Origin: Erwinia sp. ErVv1
GTDB taxonomy: Bacteria; Pseudomonadota; Gammaproteobacteria; Enterobacterales; Enterobacteriaceae
Direction: 5' to 3'
NCBI RefSeq assembly: GCF_900068895.1
Contig: NZ_CDPK01000018.1
Coordinates: forward strand, 1-56,536
DNA length: 56,536 bases
In this document: piece after piece, positions 1-9,787 of the stretch
Numbering within the stretch: the first letter of the stretch is position 1
Layout: each line of letters begins with the position of its first letter
Program-made: the position numbers and the translations under genes
The notes under the pieces: model-generated
The model's input: the letters and a program-made list of their open reading frames with translations, nothing else
The model's database searches: none
What the model was told of the DNA's origin: nothing

Positions 1-1
1 G

Positions 2-265
2 AGCACAATTAAGCTGGTCGAGCTGGGAAGAGACTTCCTCAGCAACAGGATTAGTGTTGAACAGTTTTGCGAAGATATCGTTATCGAACGACGCAAGTTA
101 TGGGGGGTTAAAGAGCCGGATAAGGCGGTAGATCGCTGCGGTGGTGAGCTTTTCATGGCCGCTGACTGCTATGACCCTGAACCGGATCGCAGCAAAGGAG
201 AGCTGAATGAGGCCGAATTAAGGGCGGAAGTGAAAGCCCTGCTGGAGCAGTTTAACTTGCTCTGA
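2..265 (+). CDS. Colicin D-type immunity protein, 3' part (5' end outside window)
   Basis: An open frame enters at the left edge and stops with TGA at 263-265, giving 87 residues and no start inside the window. The segments VIERRKLWGVK and GGELFMAADCYDP resemble, from memory, the E. coli colicin D immunity protein (88 residues, with ERRRLYGVK and CGEELFMAAERFEP at the same spacing). That family binds and blocks a toxin domain that cleaves tRNA-Arg in the anticodon loop, and it also occurs as immunity genes of contact-dependent inhibition and other polymorphic toxin loci. Length suggests only a few N-terminal residues are missing. The toxin, if any, would lie to the left. It could be an orphan immunity gene. 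It is followed by a GC-rich hairpin and then convergent greB. Confidence 0.72.
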   Translation, partial: STIKLVELGRDFLSNRISVEQFCEDIVIERRKLWGVKEPDKAVDRCGGELFMAADCYDPEPDRSKGELNEAELRAEVKALLEQFNLL

Positions 266-281
266 GCCATCTTCGTTGTGA

Positions 282-315
282 CCTGCCTGGGGCCGTTAGG
301 CCGGGCGGGGTTTAT
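282..315. terminator. GC-rich hairpin between the immunity gene and greB
   Basis: An imperfect stem-loop pairs CCTGCCTGGGGCC (282-294) with GGCCGGGCGGGG (299-310) around the loop GTTA and is followed by TTTAT. It lies between two convergent genes and overlaps the greB stop. It probably terminates transcription of the immunity gene. The T-run is short, so efficiency is uncertain. Confidence 0.5.
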
Positions 316-791
316 GCGGGTCTGATATAGCTAATTTCATTGACGTACCAGGTTGCCTCGCCGATCGGTGTGTGAACCAGCGCGACATCGCCCACCTCTT
401 TTTTCAGCAGCGCGCGGGCCATTGGCGAGTCGATCGAGATGTAGTCATTACGGCCAAAAATTTCATCATAGCCGACGATGCGAAAGCGCTTAATGTCGCC
501 GTCATCGTTTTCGATCTCTACCCAGGCACCAAAGAAGACTTTACCATCCTGCTGCGGTGAGTAATCCACAATGCGCAGTTGCTCAAGGCACTTAGTGAGG
601 TAACGGACGCGACGGTCGATCTCGCGCAGGCGCTTTTTGTTATATTGATAGTCTGCATTTTCGCTGCGATCGCCAAGGCTGGCCGCCCAGGTGACTTTTT
701 TGGTCACTTCAGGGCGATCTTCCCGCCAGAGAAAGTCTAGTTCCTGCTTCAGCCTGTCGTAGCCTTCGCGGGTGATCAGTTTAGTTTTCAT
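312..791 (-). CDS. greB: Transcript cleavage factor GreB
   Basis: The 159-residue protein matches GreB in length (158 in E. coli) and sequence throughout. Residues about 1-75 form the antiparallel coiled coil that inserts into the RNA polymerase secondary channel. The tip motif LGDRSENADY (residues 39-48) carries the conserved acidic D41 and E44 that position the catalytic magnesium. Residues about 80-159 form the FKBP-like domain that docks on polymerase. It rescues backtracked complexes by stimulating cleavage of the RNA 3' end. The gene is divergent from ompR, as in E. coli. The GreB-specific WREDRPEVTKKV segment separates it from GreA. Confidence 0.97.
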   Translation of the reverse strand: MKTKLITREGYDRLKQELDFLWREDRPEVTKKVTWAASLGDRSENADYQYNKKRLREIDRRVRYLTKCLEQLRIVDYSPQQDGKVFFGAWVEIENDDGDIKRFRIVGYDEIFGRNDYISIDSPMARALLKKEVGDVALVHTPIGEATWYVNEISYIRPA

Positions 792-1093
792 CGTTGGCCC
801 ATTTTCTCTGCTGCAATCTCTCAGGTTATTTTGTGGTGTGCTGCGGGCAGATGCAAATTCATTACGGCGTATCGGCCGTGCGTTACTGTTTGTTTGCGTT
901 GATTATTCGTGCCTGCGCTTCTCTGCCTGCGGCCAGCCCCGGTGCTGCTTTTTTGATTCAGGTTAAAGATAAGCTGCTGTTTAATATGCTTTGTAACAAT
1001 TTCGGCTACAATATAAACCATTATTGACTGTTACATTCAGGCATCTTTTTTAAGAATAATGGCTCAGGCAATTGCGCCTTTGGGAGTAACGAA
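792..1093. other. greB-ompR divergent intergenic region
   Basis: This 302-base gap separates two divergent genes and should hold both promoters. A possible -10 element TACAAT lies at 1007-1012 facing ompR, but no good -35 stands 16-18 bases upstream. That would fit the weak, activator-dependent ompB promoters known in E. coli. Short open frames here have no recognisable product and are not called. Confidence 0.4.
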
Positions 1094-3165
<2,072 letters not shown>

Positions 3166-3185
3166 ATCCTGGTCTTAACCGCAAT

Positions 3186-3222
3186 AAGAGAGGTCGTTTA
3201 TCCAAACGACCTCTCTTTTTTT
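3186..3222. terminator. Rho-independent terminator of ompR-envZ
   Basis: A perfect 14-bp stem pairs AAGAGAGGTCGTTT (3186-3199) with AAACGACCTCTCTT (3204-3217) around the loop ATCC. It ends in a run of seven T residues (3216-3222) reading rightward. It lies between convergent envZ and pckA and abuts the pckA stop. The reverse orientation lacks a long T-run, so its main job is to end the ompR-envZ transcript. Confidence 0.9.
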
Positions 3223-4834
3223 ACAGCTGGGGTCCGGCGGGGATCAGCGCTTCACCGGCAGGGGTATCGGTATATTTATCGAAGTTTACGATAAACCGCT
3301 GAGCCAGATCGCGGGCTTTACCCTCCCACGCCTCCGCGCTGTCGTAAGCGTTTCGGGGGTCCAGGATCTGTGCATCCACGCCCGGCAGGGAAGTCGGCAT
3401 AGCCAGATTAAAAATCGGCAGGTTCTGCGTCTCTGCATCGGCTAACTGCCCGCTGAGGATAGCGTTGATTATCGCGCGCGTATCCTTGATCGAGATGCGT
3501 TTGCCGCTGCCGTTCCAGCCGGTATTGACCAGATAAGCCTCTGCGCCTGCTGCTTCCATTCGCTTCACCAGCACGTCGGCATACTGAGTAGGATGCAGCA
3601 TCAGGAAAGCCGCGCCGAAGCAGGCGGAGAAGGTCGGTGTCGGTTCGGTAACGCCGCGTTCCGTACCGGCCAGCTTGGCGGTAAAGCCGGAAAGGAAGTG
3701 ATACTGAGTCTGGTCCGGCGTCAGGCGTGAAACCGGCGGCAGAACGCCGAAGGCATCCGCGGTGAGAAAAATCACTTTCTTAGCGTGGCCCGCTTTTGAA
3801 ACCGGTTTTGCGATGTTTTCAATATGATTGATCGGGTAGGAGACGCGGGTGTTTTCCGTCTTGCTGCCATCATCATAATCCACTGAACCATCGGCGCGAA
3901 CGACCACGTTCTCCAGCAGCGCATCGCGGCGTATTGCCTGATAAATTTCCGGCTCGGCCTCGGCAGAAAGCTTAATGGTCTTGGCGTAGCAGCCGCCCTC
4001 AAAGTTAAACACGCCGTCGTCGTCCCAGCCGTGTTCATCATCCCCAATCAGCTTTCGCTGAGGATCGGTAGAGAGGGTCGTTTTACCGGTGCCTGAGAGG
4101 CCAAAAAAGACCGCCACGTCGCCTTTCTCGCCAACGTTGGCAGAACAGTGCATCGAGGCGATGCCCTTAAGCGGCAGCAGATAGTTCATGACCGCAAACA
4201 GCCCTTTCTTCATTTCGCCACCGTACCAGGTACCGCCGATCAGCTGGATACCCTCGGTGAGATTGAAAGCCACAAAGTTCTCAGAGTTAAGACCCTGCTG
4301 CTTCCAGTCGGGATTAGTGCATTTCGCCCCGTTCATTACCACAAAATCAGGGACAAAATCGCTCAGCGCTTCATCGTCCGGGCGGATAAACATATTTTTG
4401 ACAAAATGCGCCTGCCAGGCCACTTCAGTAATAAAACGAACGCACAGACGGCTATCCGGGTTTGCACCGCACCAGCTGTCAACGACAAACAGACGCTTTC
4501 CGGAGAGTTGCTGGGTGACTAATGACTTCAGAGACTGCCAGGTTTCGTCGCTGAGCGGCTGATTGTCATTTTTACCCTTGCCCTGATCGTTCCACCACAG
4601 CGTATCGCGGGTGGTATCGTCGCGAACGATATACTTATCTTTCGGCGAGCGGCCGGTAAAATCACCGGTATCAACGGCAATCGCACCGGAATTCGTTTCA
4701 ATACCGCGCTCGTAGCCGGTCAGACCGGGGCGAGTTTCTTCATGGTAGAGCGTTTCGTAATCCGGATTATAAATAATCTCAACCGTATCCGTTATGCCAT
4801 AAGCGATGAGGTCCTGCGGGGTCAGGTCTCGCAT
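3221..4834 (-). CDS. pckA: Phosphoenolpyruvate carboxykinase (ATP)
   Basis: The protein has 537 residues (540 in E. coli). It decarboxylates and phosphorylates oxaloacetate to phosphoenolpyruvate, the first committed step of gluconeogenesis from C4 acids. The PEPCK-specific motif [11 protein letters not shown] is at 201-211. The phosphate-binding loop GLSGTGKT is at 245-252 with the catalytic-loop lysine K251. The metal/nucleotide site follows at GDDEHGW (264-270). The motif GRSPKDKY near residue 61 binds oxaloacetate. The gene is monocistronic and convergent with envZ, the usual enterobacterial arrangement. The promoter should lie in the 278-base gap before hslO. Confidence 0.98.
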   Translation of the reverse strand: MRDLTPQDLIAYGITDTVEIIYNPDYETLYHEETRPGLTGYERGIETNSGAIAVDTGDFTGRSPKDKYIVRDDTTRDTLWWNDQGKGKNDNQPLSDETWQSLKSLVTQQLSGKRLFVVDSWCGANPDSRLCVRFITEVAWQAHFVKNMFIRPDDEALSDFVPDFVVMNGAKCTNPDWKQQGLNSENFVAFNLTEGIQLIGGTWYGGEMKKGLFAVMNYLLPLKGIASMHCSANVGEKGDVAVFFGLSGTGKTTLSTDPQRKLIGDDEHGWDDDGVFNFEGGCYAKTIKLSAEAEPEIYQAIRRDALLENVVVRADGSVDYDDGSKTENTRVSYPINHIENIAKPVSKAGHAKKVIFLTADAFGVLPPVSRLTPDQTQYHFLSGFTAKLAGTERGVTEPTPTFSACFGAAFLMLHPTQYADVLVKRMEAAGAEAYLVNTGWNGSGKRISIKDTRAIINAILSGQLADAETQNLPIFNLAMPTSLPGVDAQILDPRNAYDSAEAWEGKARDLAQRFIVNFDKYTDTPAGEALIPAGPQL

Positions 4835-5112
4835 AGTACTGCTCCTTTTCGGCTCTGTTCTGCAAAAGAGTGTAGGATAATTTTTATCCGTTGACCGTGA
4901 CGGGGCGCGCGCCTGACCGGATCCCGGCCAATACGCACGCGCGCAGTTTACACTTGTCTTGTCGAAGGGAAAGTAGCAGGGTGCAGAAATGAGAGGCAGG
5001 GCGTGAATCTTACGAAAAATTAATACATTGCGCCTAAAAATATGCCACCGACTCGGGTAAATTCGATGGCATCATGCGCTTTCAGCCAGGGTGCAGCGGA
5101 TGCAGAAAAGCG

Positions 5113-5994
5113 TTAGTGAAGACGGTCACTATCGCCCGCGCCAGCGTCATTGCGGATGGCCGCAATATCTACGGCATCGTAGAGGTAGTTTTTGCCGCAG
5201 TAGTCGCAGTGCATATCAATCTTGCCATCTTCAGCCAGCATCTGGTCAACTTCAGCGACGGGCAGGGTGCTCAGAACTTCACCACAGCGCTGATGAGAGC
5301 AGGAGCATTTGAAGCAGACATCCTGAGGATCGTACAGCGTCACCTCTTCCTGATTATACAGACGCCACAGCACTTCCTGCGCGGGAAGGTTAAGCAGCTC
5401 TTCTGTTTTAATCGTCCCGGTTAAGGTGGTCAGATGCTCAAAGTCATCGGTTTTCGTCTCCTGCGCGGGCAGAACCTGAAGCAGGATCCCTGCCGCGCCC
5501 GGCTGACCTTCTGCCTCGCCGGTGCGGATAAACAGACGCGTTGGCAGCTGCTCGGAACGCATAAAATAGTCTTCCAGGCATTCCGCCAGCGTTTCTCCCT
5601 CCAGCCCCACTACGCCCTGATAACGCTCACCCTCATCCGGGGAGAGCGTTATTACCAGGTAACCGTTACCCACCATCTCTTTCAGGCTGCTGCCGGGGGC
5701 GATATCGCCCTGCATGCGCGCCACGCCGCGCATTTCCTGCTTGTTATTGCCGTTAATCACCGCCAGGTTGAGAGGGCCATCGCCCTGAAGCTGAACGGTA
5801 ATATTACCGGCAAACTTCAGCGTGGCGGTAAGCAGGCTGGTAGCAACCAGCAGCTCGCCCAGCACCTGTTGAACCGGCTGTGGGTAATCATGCCCGTCGA
5901 TGATGTCGCGCCAGGTGGTGGAAACGCTGACCAGTTCACCACGCACGGCGTAGTTTTCGAACAGATAGCGGTGCAGTTGGTCTTGATGAGCCAT
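5113..5994 (-). CDS. hslO: Redox-regulated holdase chaperone Hsp33
   Basis: The 293-residue cytosolic chaperone is activated by oxidative unfolding. The N-terminal domain contains the conserved [12 protein letters not shown] and MRGVAR segments. The C-terminal redox switch has the four zinc-ligand cysteines C230-x-C232 and C263-x-x-C266 (CSC and CDYC). Zinc release and disulfide formation turn the protein into an ATP-independent holdase. It lies 23 bases downstream of hslR and is co-oriented, so the two very likely form the hslRO heat-shock operon as in E. coli. Confidence 0.97.
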   Translation of the reverse strand: MAHQDQLHRYLFENYAVRGELVSVSTTWRDIIDGHDYPQPVQQVLGELLVATSLLTATLKFAGNITVQLQGDGPLNLAVINGNNKQEMRGVARMQGDIAPGSSLKEMVGNGYLVITLSPDEGERYQGVVGLEGETLAECLEDYFMRSEQLPTRLFIRTGEAEGQPGAAGILLQVLPAQETKTDDFEHLTTLTGTIKTEELLNLPAQEVLWRLYNQEEVTLYDPQDVCFKCSCSHQRCGEVLSTLPVAEVDQMLAEDGKIDMHCDYCGKNYLYDAVDIAAIRNDAGAGDSDRLH

Positions 5995-6017
5995 AGTTCT
6001 CTCTCGTTAACGACGGG

Positions 6018-6419
6018 TTATTCGTCGCCGGTATTTTTAAATTTCATTAAGTCCCGGCGCTCTTTTTTATCAGGGCGACGGTCGGGATGAGGCATACTCA
6101 GCGCATTCATTTTTCGCGCCAGCGCTATTTTTTCCCGTTTCTCAATACTTTGTGCCGTTTCGGCGTACATCTGCTGGGCTTCTGATGCTGGACGGCGCTG
6201 GTCATTGACCAGGCGCACTACCACCGTACGTTCATCATTGCCCTGACGGAGCGTCAGTTCCGCATCGGGCTCAACAATCTTGCTGGGCTTGCTGCGCTGA
6301 CCGTTATAGTGAACCTTGCCGCCTTCGATCATCTGGCGCGCAGCGGCGCGCGTCTTATAAAACCGCGCGGCCCACAGCCATTTATCGAGCCGAACCGCCT
6401 CTGCGGGTTTCTCTTTCAT
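6018..6419 (-). CDS. hslR: Heat-shock ribosome-associated protein Hsp15
   Basis: The 133-residue protein has an S4-type RNA-binding domain at about 9-70 (RLDKWLWAARFYKTRAAA, then GGKVHYNGQRSKPS). A basic C-terminal extension follows, ending KKERRDLMKFKNTG. Hsp15 binds free 50S subunits that still carry a nascent chain-tRNA and moves that tRNA so the subunit can be recycled. It is the first gene of the pair with hslO. In E. coli yrfG lies immediately upstream; here only 149 bases without a gene separate hslR from igaA. Confidence 0.96.
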   Translation of the reverse strand: MKEKPAEAVRLDKWLWAARFYKTRAAARQMIEGGKVHYNGQRSKPSKIVEPDAELTLRQGNDERTVVVRLVNDQRRPASEAQQMYAETAQSIEKREKIALARKMNALSMPHPDRRPDKKERRDLMKFKNTGDE

Positions 6420-6568
6420 CGCAGCTCCTTTTCGGGAATAACCTTATGTATGGGTGGAAAGCCAGAATTCAAGGCGTGTCTTCAGCGGTTAATTGCTGAC
6501 GCGGTCGGGCAGGTCAGAAGGGGATCAAGAGACGTGCCACCGTTAAAAATAGCATAAAAGTGGCAGGC

Positions 6569-8710
6569 TCAGAACTGCGGGCGAAAGCTCTGGGTGCTGT
6601 TCAACGTAGGATTGAAGCACTTGTCATAATAATTCTGAATGGCGTTAATCCGCAAGCGGTTGCGGTGCATACGCCGCAGCGCCAGCAGGCTATTAACAAT
6701 AAAACTCAGCGCGACGACTAACAGCAGCAGGGTTGTTCCCAGATAGCGGAATAGCGTAATGGTATCGGGGGCGCTATGCAGGGCGATATGCCAGGTGCCG
6801 TTAGCATCGGTGCTGATGTTAGTCACAATCCCGCTGGCGGAGAAGGGGGTATGCAGCAACATACCCGAAAGACGCTGCAACTCCGGCCACTGATCCGGGG
6901 CGTTATAATCAAACAGTGAGATATTCGGAGCCTGCTGGCTAACCAGCTGACGACCTTCGTCGCTGAGGATCAGAAAGCCGCCCGGCGGTGGGCTGTTCAG
7001 CGATTCGGCAGCGCGGCGCGTTTCCCGGTAGAAAAACGAAGACGTGGCCGTATTCACCAGATTCTCCAGGGCTTCCGCGCTTACCGGACGCAGCAGCACA
7101 TTCATGCCGTTTAGCGAACCGGAATCGGCGCGCTGAACCAGCGTTTCCCAGTCTTTGGCATTACCCAGGTTAACCAGCGCGTTCTTCAGCCTCACGCAGT
7201 CCTGATCCTGGCTACACAGCTCCTGCGTTCTCAGCACAATGTCCGAAAAGTCATCCAACAGGATCATACCGGACTTTTGAATGGCGGTGGCAAGCTGCGG
7301 ATTAAGTTTAGGGTCGGGACTACCCTGTGGATGCAATTGAAGACTGGTGGTATTGAGCAGCGCGGTCGCCTTATCAATAATATCTGACTGCGGCTGTGGC
7401 AGCGGCGGTGAGTTATTCCAGTACACTGCCGAGCAGTCAAAAGGCATAAACGCATAGCTGCGGTTACCCTGGTAGGTAGTGGGGATGGAGCACATGCCTC
7501 TGCCGCTAACTTTCAGACGGTCGCCCACGCGCAGTGGGATTTTTTCCAGATCGTTAACCGAGGTAACCTGAACGCTCTCGGTTCCTTTGAGCCAGGCCAT
7601 GCTCAGCTTTAACGGCATACTGAGCGGAACCCACGCGATCAGCAGGGCCAGCACCAGCAGGGAACCTGCCGCCAGCACCACGTTTTTGCGCCAGCGCTGA
7701 ACCGGGAAGTGGCGGACCTCATCCTGTAGCGAAAGAAACCGACCCTGGCGCACGACATGGCGGTTCAGGTAGATATCGACTTCCGTCTCTTTCCCAAAAT
7801 CGTGGGTAATGTAAGGCTGCCAGTGGGCGGGATAAATCAGGTCGATGATGCCCAGGGAGATATTGCCAATCTGACCCTGATTGGATTCGCCAAACAGACC
7901 CCAGCGCTTTGGCGCGCCGCGCAGACAGTGGATCTCACGCAGATCTTTTTCAGAGGGGCGACGATAAAGTGACCAGGCGCTGACCAAAATGATGACCACC
8001 GCGGCCAGGTTAAGCCAGGGCATCATGAGCAGCGGGCCAACGAGGCTGACAAAAAAGAGCATCAGCGCGACACCGATAGCGACGGCCTCCCGCGTACCAT
8101 CAGGTCGGCTAAGCGCATACTCCTCCGGCGTCTCTTTACGTACGCTCAGGAGCTCAATATGCTCACTCTCTTCTTTGCGGATCGACGCATTTTGCGCCAG
8201 TGGCCGGGCTGCTGCTGTTGCCATTGCTGGCTGCTCGTAGATGTAGTTCACCAGCGAGTGGCCATTAAGCGAGATTACCAGAGGGATGGTCTGGGTTTTG
8301 ATCAGTTCGACAAAGTTTTCTTCGGCAATGTATTGTTCCCACTGCGGCGGAAGATGAACCTCAACGGCATCAAGATAGTATCGCCAGTTGTGCGGCTCGT
8401 CCGTGGACAACCCGTAGCGGGTTATTGAGCGCGTGACGGGATAGACATTGTTGCTTTGAGAGGTCAGTACCAGCGGATCTATCGCAGGGCTGGCACCGGA
8501 AGACAGTGAGGCGTCACGATTTTTAGCCAGTGAGGCGATATAGCGCTCAATGCCTTTACGTTCGTCATCATTCAGTTTACGAAAGAGGGGACTAATGAAT
8601 GGCAGTGGTTTCGCCAACGGCGGACGATGCCGCATAGCGTACCAAAAGAAACAACCCGCCCCGACTGAGCAGGCCAGCATTACAGCCAATATGATGACTA
8701 TTGTGCTCAT
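6569..8710 (-). CDS. igaA: Inner-membrane Rcs phosphorelay attenuator IgaA (YrfF)
   Basis: The 713-residue polytopic membrane protein is close to the E. coli YrfF/Salmonella IgaA length (711). The start MSTIVIILAVMLACSVGAG is a transmembrane segment. Further hydrophobic stretches occur near residues 208-248, 343-365 and 655-680. The large periplasmic region between the last two contains cysteine pairs (for example near CSIPTTYQG and CSQDQDC). IgaA restrains the RcsCDB capsule/motility phosphorelay and is essential unless Rcs is inactivated. Between hslR and nudE it occupies its usual site, minus yrfG. Confidence 0.93.
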   Translation of the reverse strand: MSTIVIILAVMLACSVGAGCFFWYAMRHRPPLAKPLPFISPLFRKLNDDERKGIERYIASLAKNRDASLSSGASPAIDPLVLTSQSNNVYPVTRSITRYGLSTDEPHNWRYYLDAVEVHLPPQWEQYIAEENFVELIKTQTIPLVISLNGHSLVNYIYEQPAMATAAARPLAQNASIRKEESEHIELLSVRKETPEEYALSRPDGTREAVAIGVALMLFFVSLVGPLLMMPWLNLAAVVIILVSAWSLYRRPSEKDLREIHCLRGAPKRWGLFGESNQGQIGNISLGIIDLIYPAHWQPYITHDFGKETEVDIYLNRHVVRQGRFLSLQDEVRHFPVQRWRKNVVLAAGSLLVLALLIAWVPLSMPLKLSMAWLKGTESVQVTSVNDLEKIPLRVGDRLKVSGRGMCSIPTTYQGNRSYAFMPFDCSAVYWNNSPPLPQPQSDIIDKATALLNTTSLQLHPQGSPDPKLNPQLATAIQKSGMILLDDFSDIVLRTQELCSQDQDCVRLKNALVNLGNAKDWETLVQRADSGSLNGMNVLLRPVSAEALENLVNTATSSFFYRETRRAAESLNSPPPGGFLILSDEGRQLVSQQAPNISLFDYNAPDQWPELQRLSGMLLHTPFSASGIVTNISTDANGTWHIALHSAPDTITLFRYLGTTLLLLVVALSFIVNSLLALRRMHRNRLRINAIQNYYDKCFNPTLNSTQSFRPQF

Positions 8711-9117
8711 GCTTCCCTCATTCCTGCCACTCTGCTCCCGTCGCTATTCTGGTGGTTACCTGCCTGGTACATATTGCTGGTGATATTGTGGCGGGTTTAG
8801 ACGGCGCTGGCAATCCGCTGAGTATATAAAAATAGCACACAAAATCATTAAATTAGAATTATATTGTATAAGTCCCGTACCAGATCCTACCAATCTACAG
8901 GCAGGGTAAGTATCGGCGTATTCCTATTTTTGACTGATATGATTGACATTTTTTAAATCTTTTCAGTGTCTCGTAAATCATATTTGTTATAACCGCGGAA
9001 AATAATCTGTGCAATGATTGGCATACTCTTTTTGCTGCCGCACAATGGGAAGCCGGTAACCTGTACCGACACTCGCGGGCTGTTAAGCCCATTTTTAGGC
9101 GTTCCGCTGGGGCCACT
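8711..9117. other. igaA-nudE divergent intergenic region
   Basis: This 407-base gap between divergent genes has an AT-rich core (about 8820-8990). A TATAAT-like hexamer on the minus strand at 8858-8863 could serve igaA, but no good -35 is visible. No gene, repeat or RNA was recognised. Confidence 0.4.
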
Positions 9118-9684
9118 ATGACCAGACAACTACAGAAACCCGACATCCTTAATGTTGAAGCTGTGGCACGTTCGCGCCTGTTTACCGTCGAGGCCGTAGA
9201 TCTGGCGTTCAGTAATGGAGCCCGACGCGTTTACGAGCGGATGAAGCCCTCCGATCGCGAGGCCGTAATGATTGTGCCAATCATTGGCGACGATCTGATC
9301 CTGATTCAGGAATATGCGGTGGGGCTGGAGTGTTACGAGCTGGGCTTTCCGAAAGGCCTGATCGATCCGGGTGAAACCCCGTTTGAGGCGGCAAATCGCG
9401 AGCTGAAAGAAGAAGCTGGGTTTGGTGCGCACAGGCTGGAAACGCTGGCAAAGCTCACCATGGCGCCTTCCTATTTTTCCAGCAAAATGAATATCGTTGT
9501 GGCTGAGCAGCTTTACGAAGAGAAGCTGGAAGGAGATGAGCCGGAGCCGCTTCCGCAGGTTCGTTGGCCGTTAAATAACCTGCTGGGTCTGCTGCAGGAA
9601 CCAGATTTCCGCGAGGCGCGCAACGTCAGTGCGCTTTTCCTGGTTCGTGAATGGCTGGTTAAGCAGGGCCGTCTGCGCTATTAA
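9118..9684 (+). CDS. nudE: ADP compounds hydrolase NudE (Nudix)
   Basis: The 188-residue protein carries a complete Nudix box: G80, E86, R94-E95, E98-E99 and G101 fit the pattern GX5EX7REUXEEXGU exactly. NudE hydrolyses ADP-ribose, NADH and diadenosine polyphosphates between the phosphates, clearing toxic nucleotide derivatives. The SYFSSKMNIVVAEQLY segment downstream of the box is typical of the ADP-sugar pyrophosphatase branch. The ATG follows a GGGG tract. The gene is convergent with mrcA, and two hairpins lie between them. Confidence 0.95.
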   Translation: MTRQLQKPDILNVEAVARSRLFTVEAVDLAFSNGARRVYERMKPSDREAVMIVPIIGDDLILIQEYAVGLECYELGFPKGLIDPGETPFEAANRELKEEAGFGAHRLETLAKLTMAPSYFSSKMNIVVAEQLYEEKLEGDEPEPLPQVRWPLNNLLGLLQEPDFREARNVSALFLVREWLVKQGRLRY

Positions 9685-9701
9685 AGCAGCCCGCCTTTTT
9701 G

Positions 9702-9725
9702 ACCTGACGCGGTTAGCGCGGTCAG
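9702..9725. terminator. Imperfect hairpin downstream of nudE
   Basis: CCTGACGCG (9702-9710) pairs with CGCGGTCAGG (9716-9725) with one bulged base. It lies 18 bases after the nudE stop. There is no following T-run, so any termination role is a guess from position. Confidence 0.3.
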
Positions 9726-9744
9726 GAAGGCAGAGGCAGCGTTC

Positions 9745-9784
9745 AATGCAGGACCATGACACTCCGTTGTCATGGTCCTGCATT
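9745..9784. repeat. 17-bp perfect inverted repeat between nudE and mrcA
   Basis: AATGCAGGACCATGACA (9745-9761) is perfectly complementary to 9768-9784, with the six-base loop CTCCGT. It ends four bases before the mrcA stop codon. Neither side carries a T-run, so it is not a standard terminator. As RNA it would form a very stable hairpin on either transcript and could protect the mrcA mRNA 3' end. Confidence 0.85.
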
Positions 9785-9787
9785 AAC

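Noticed and set aside
4148-4562. Two overlapping 124-codon plus-strand frames inside pckA
   Set aside because: Antisense shadows of pckA, with no protein-family features.
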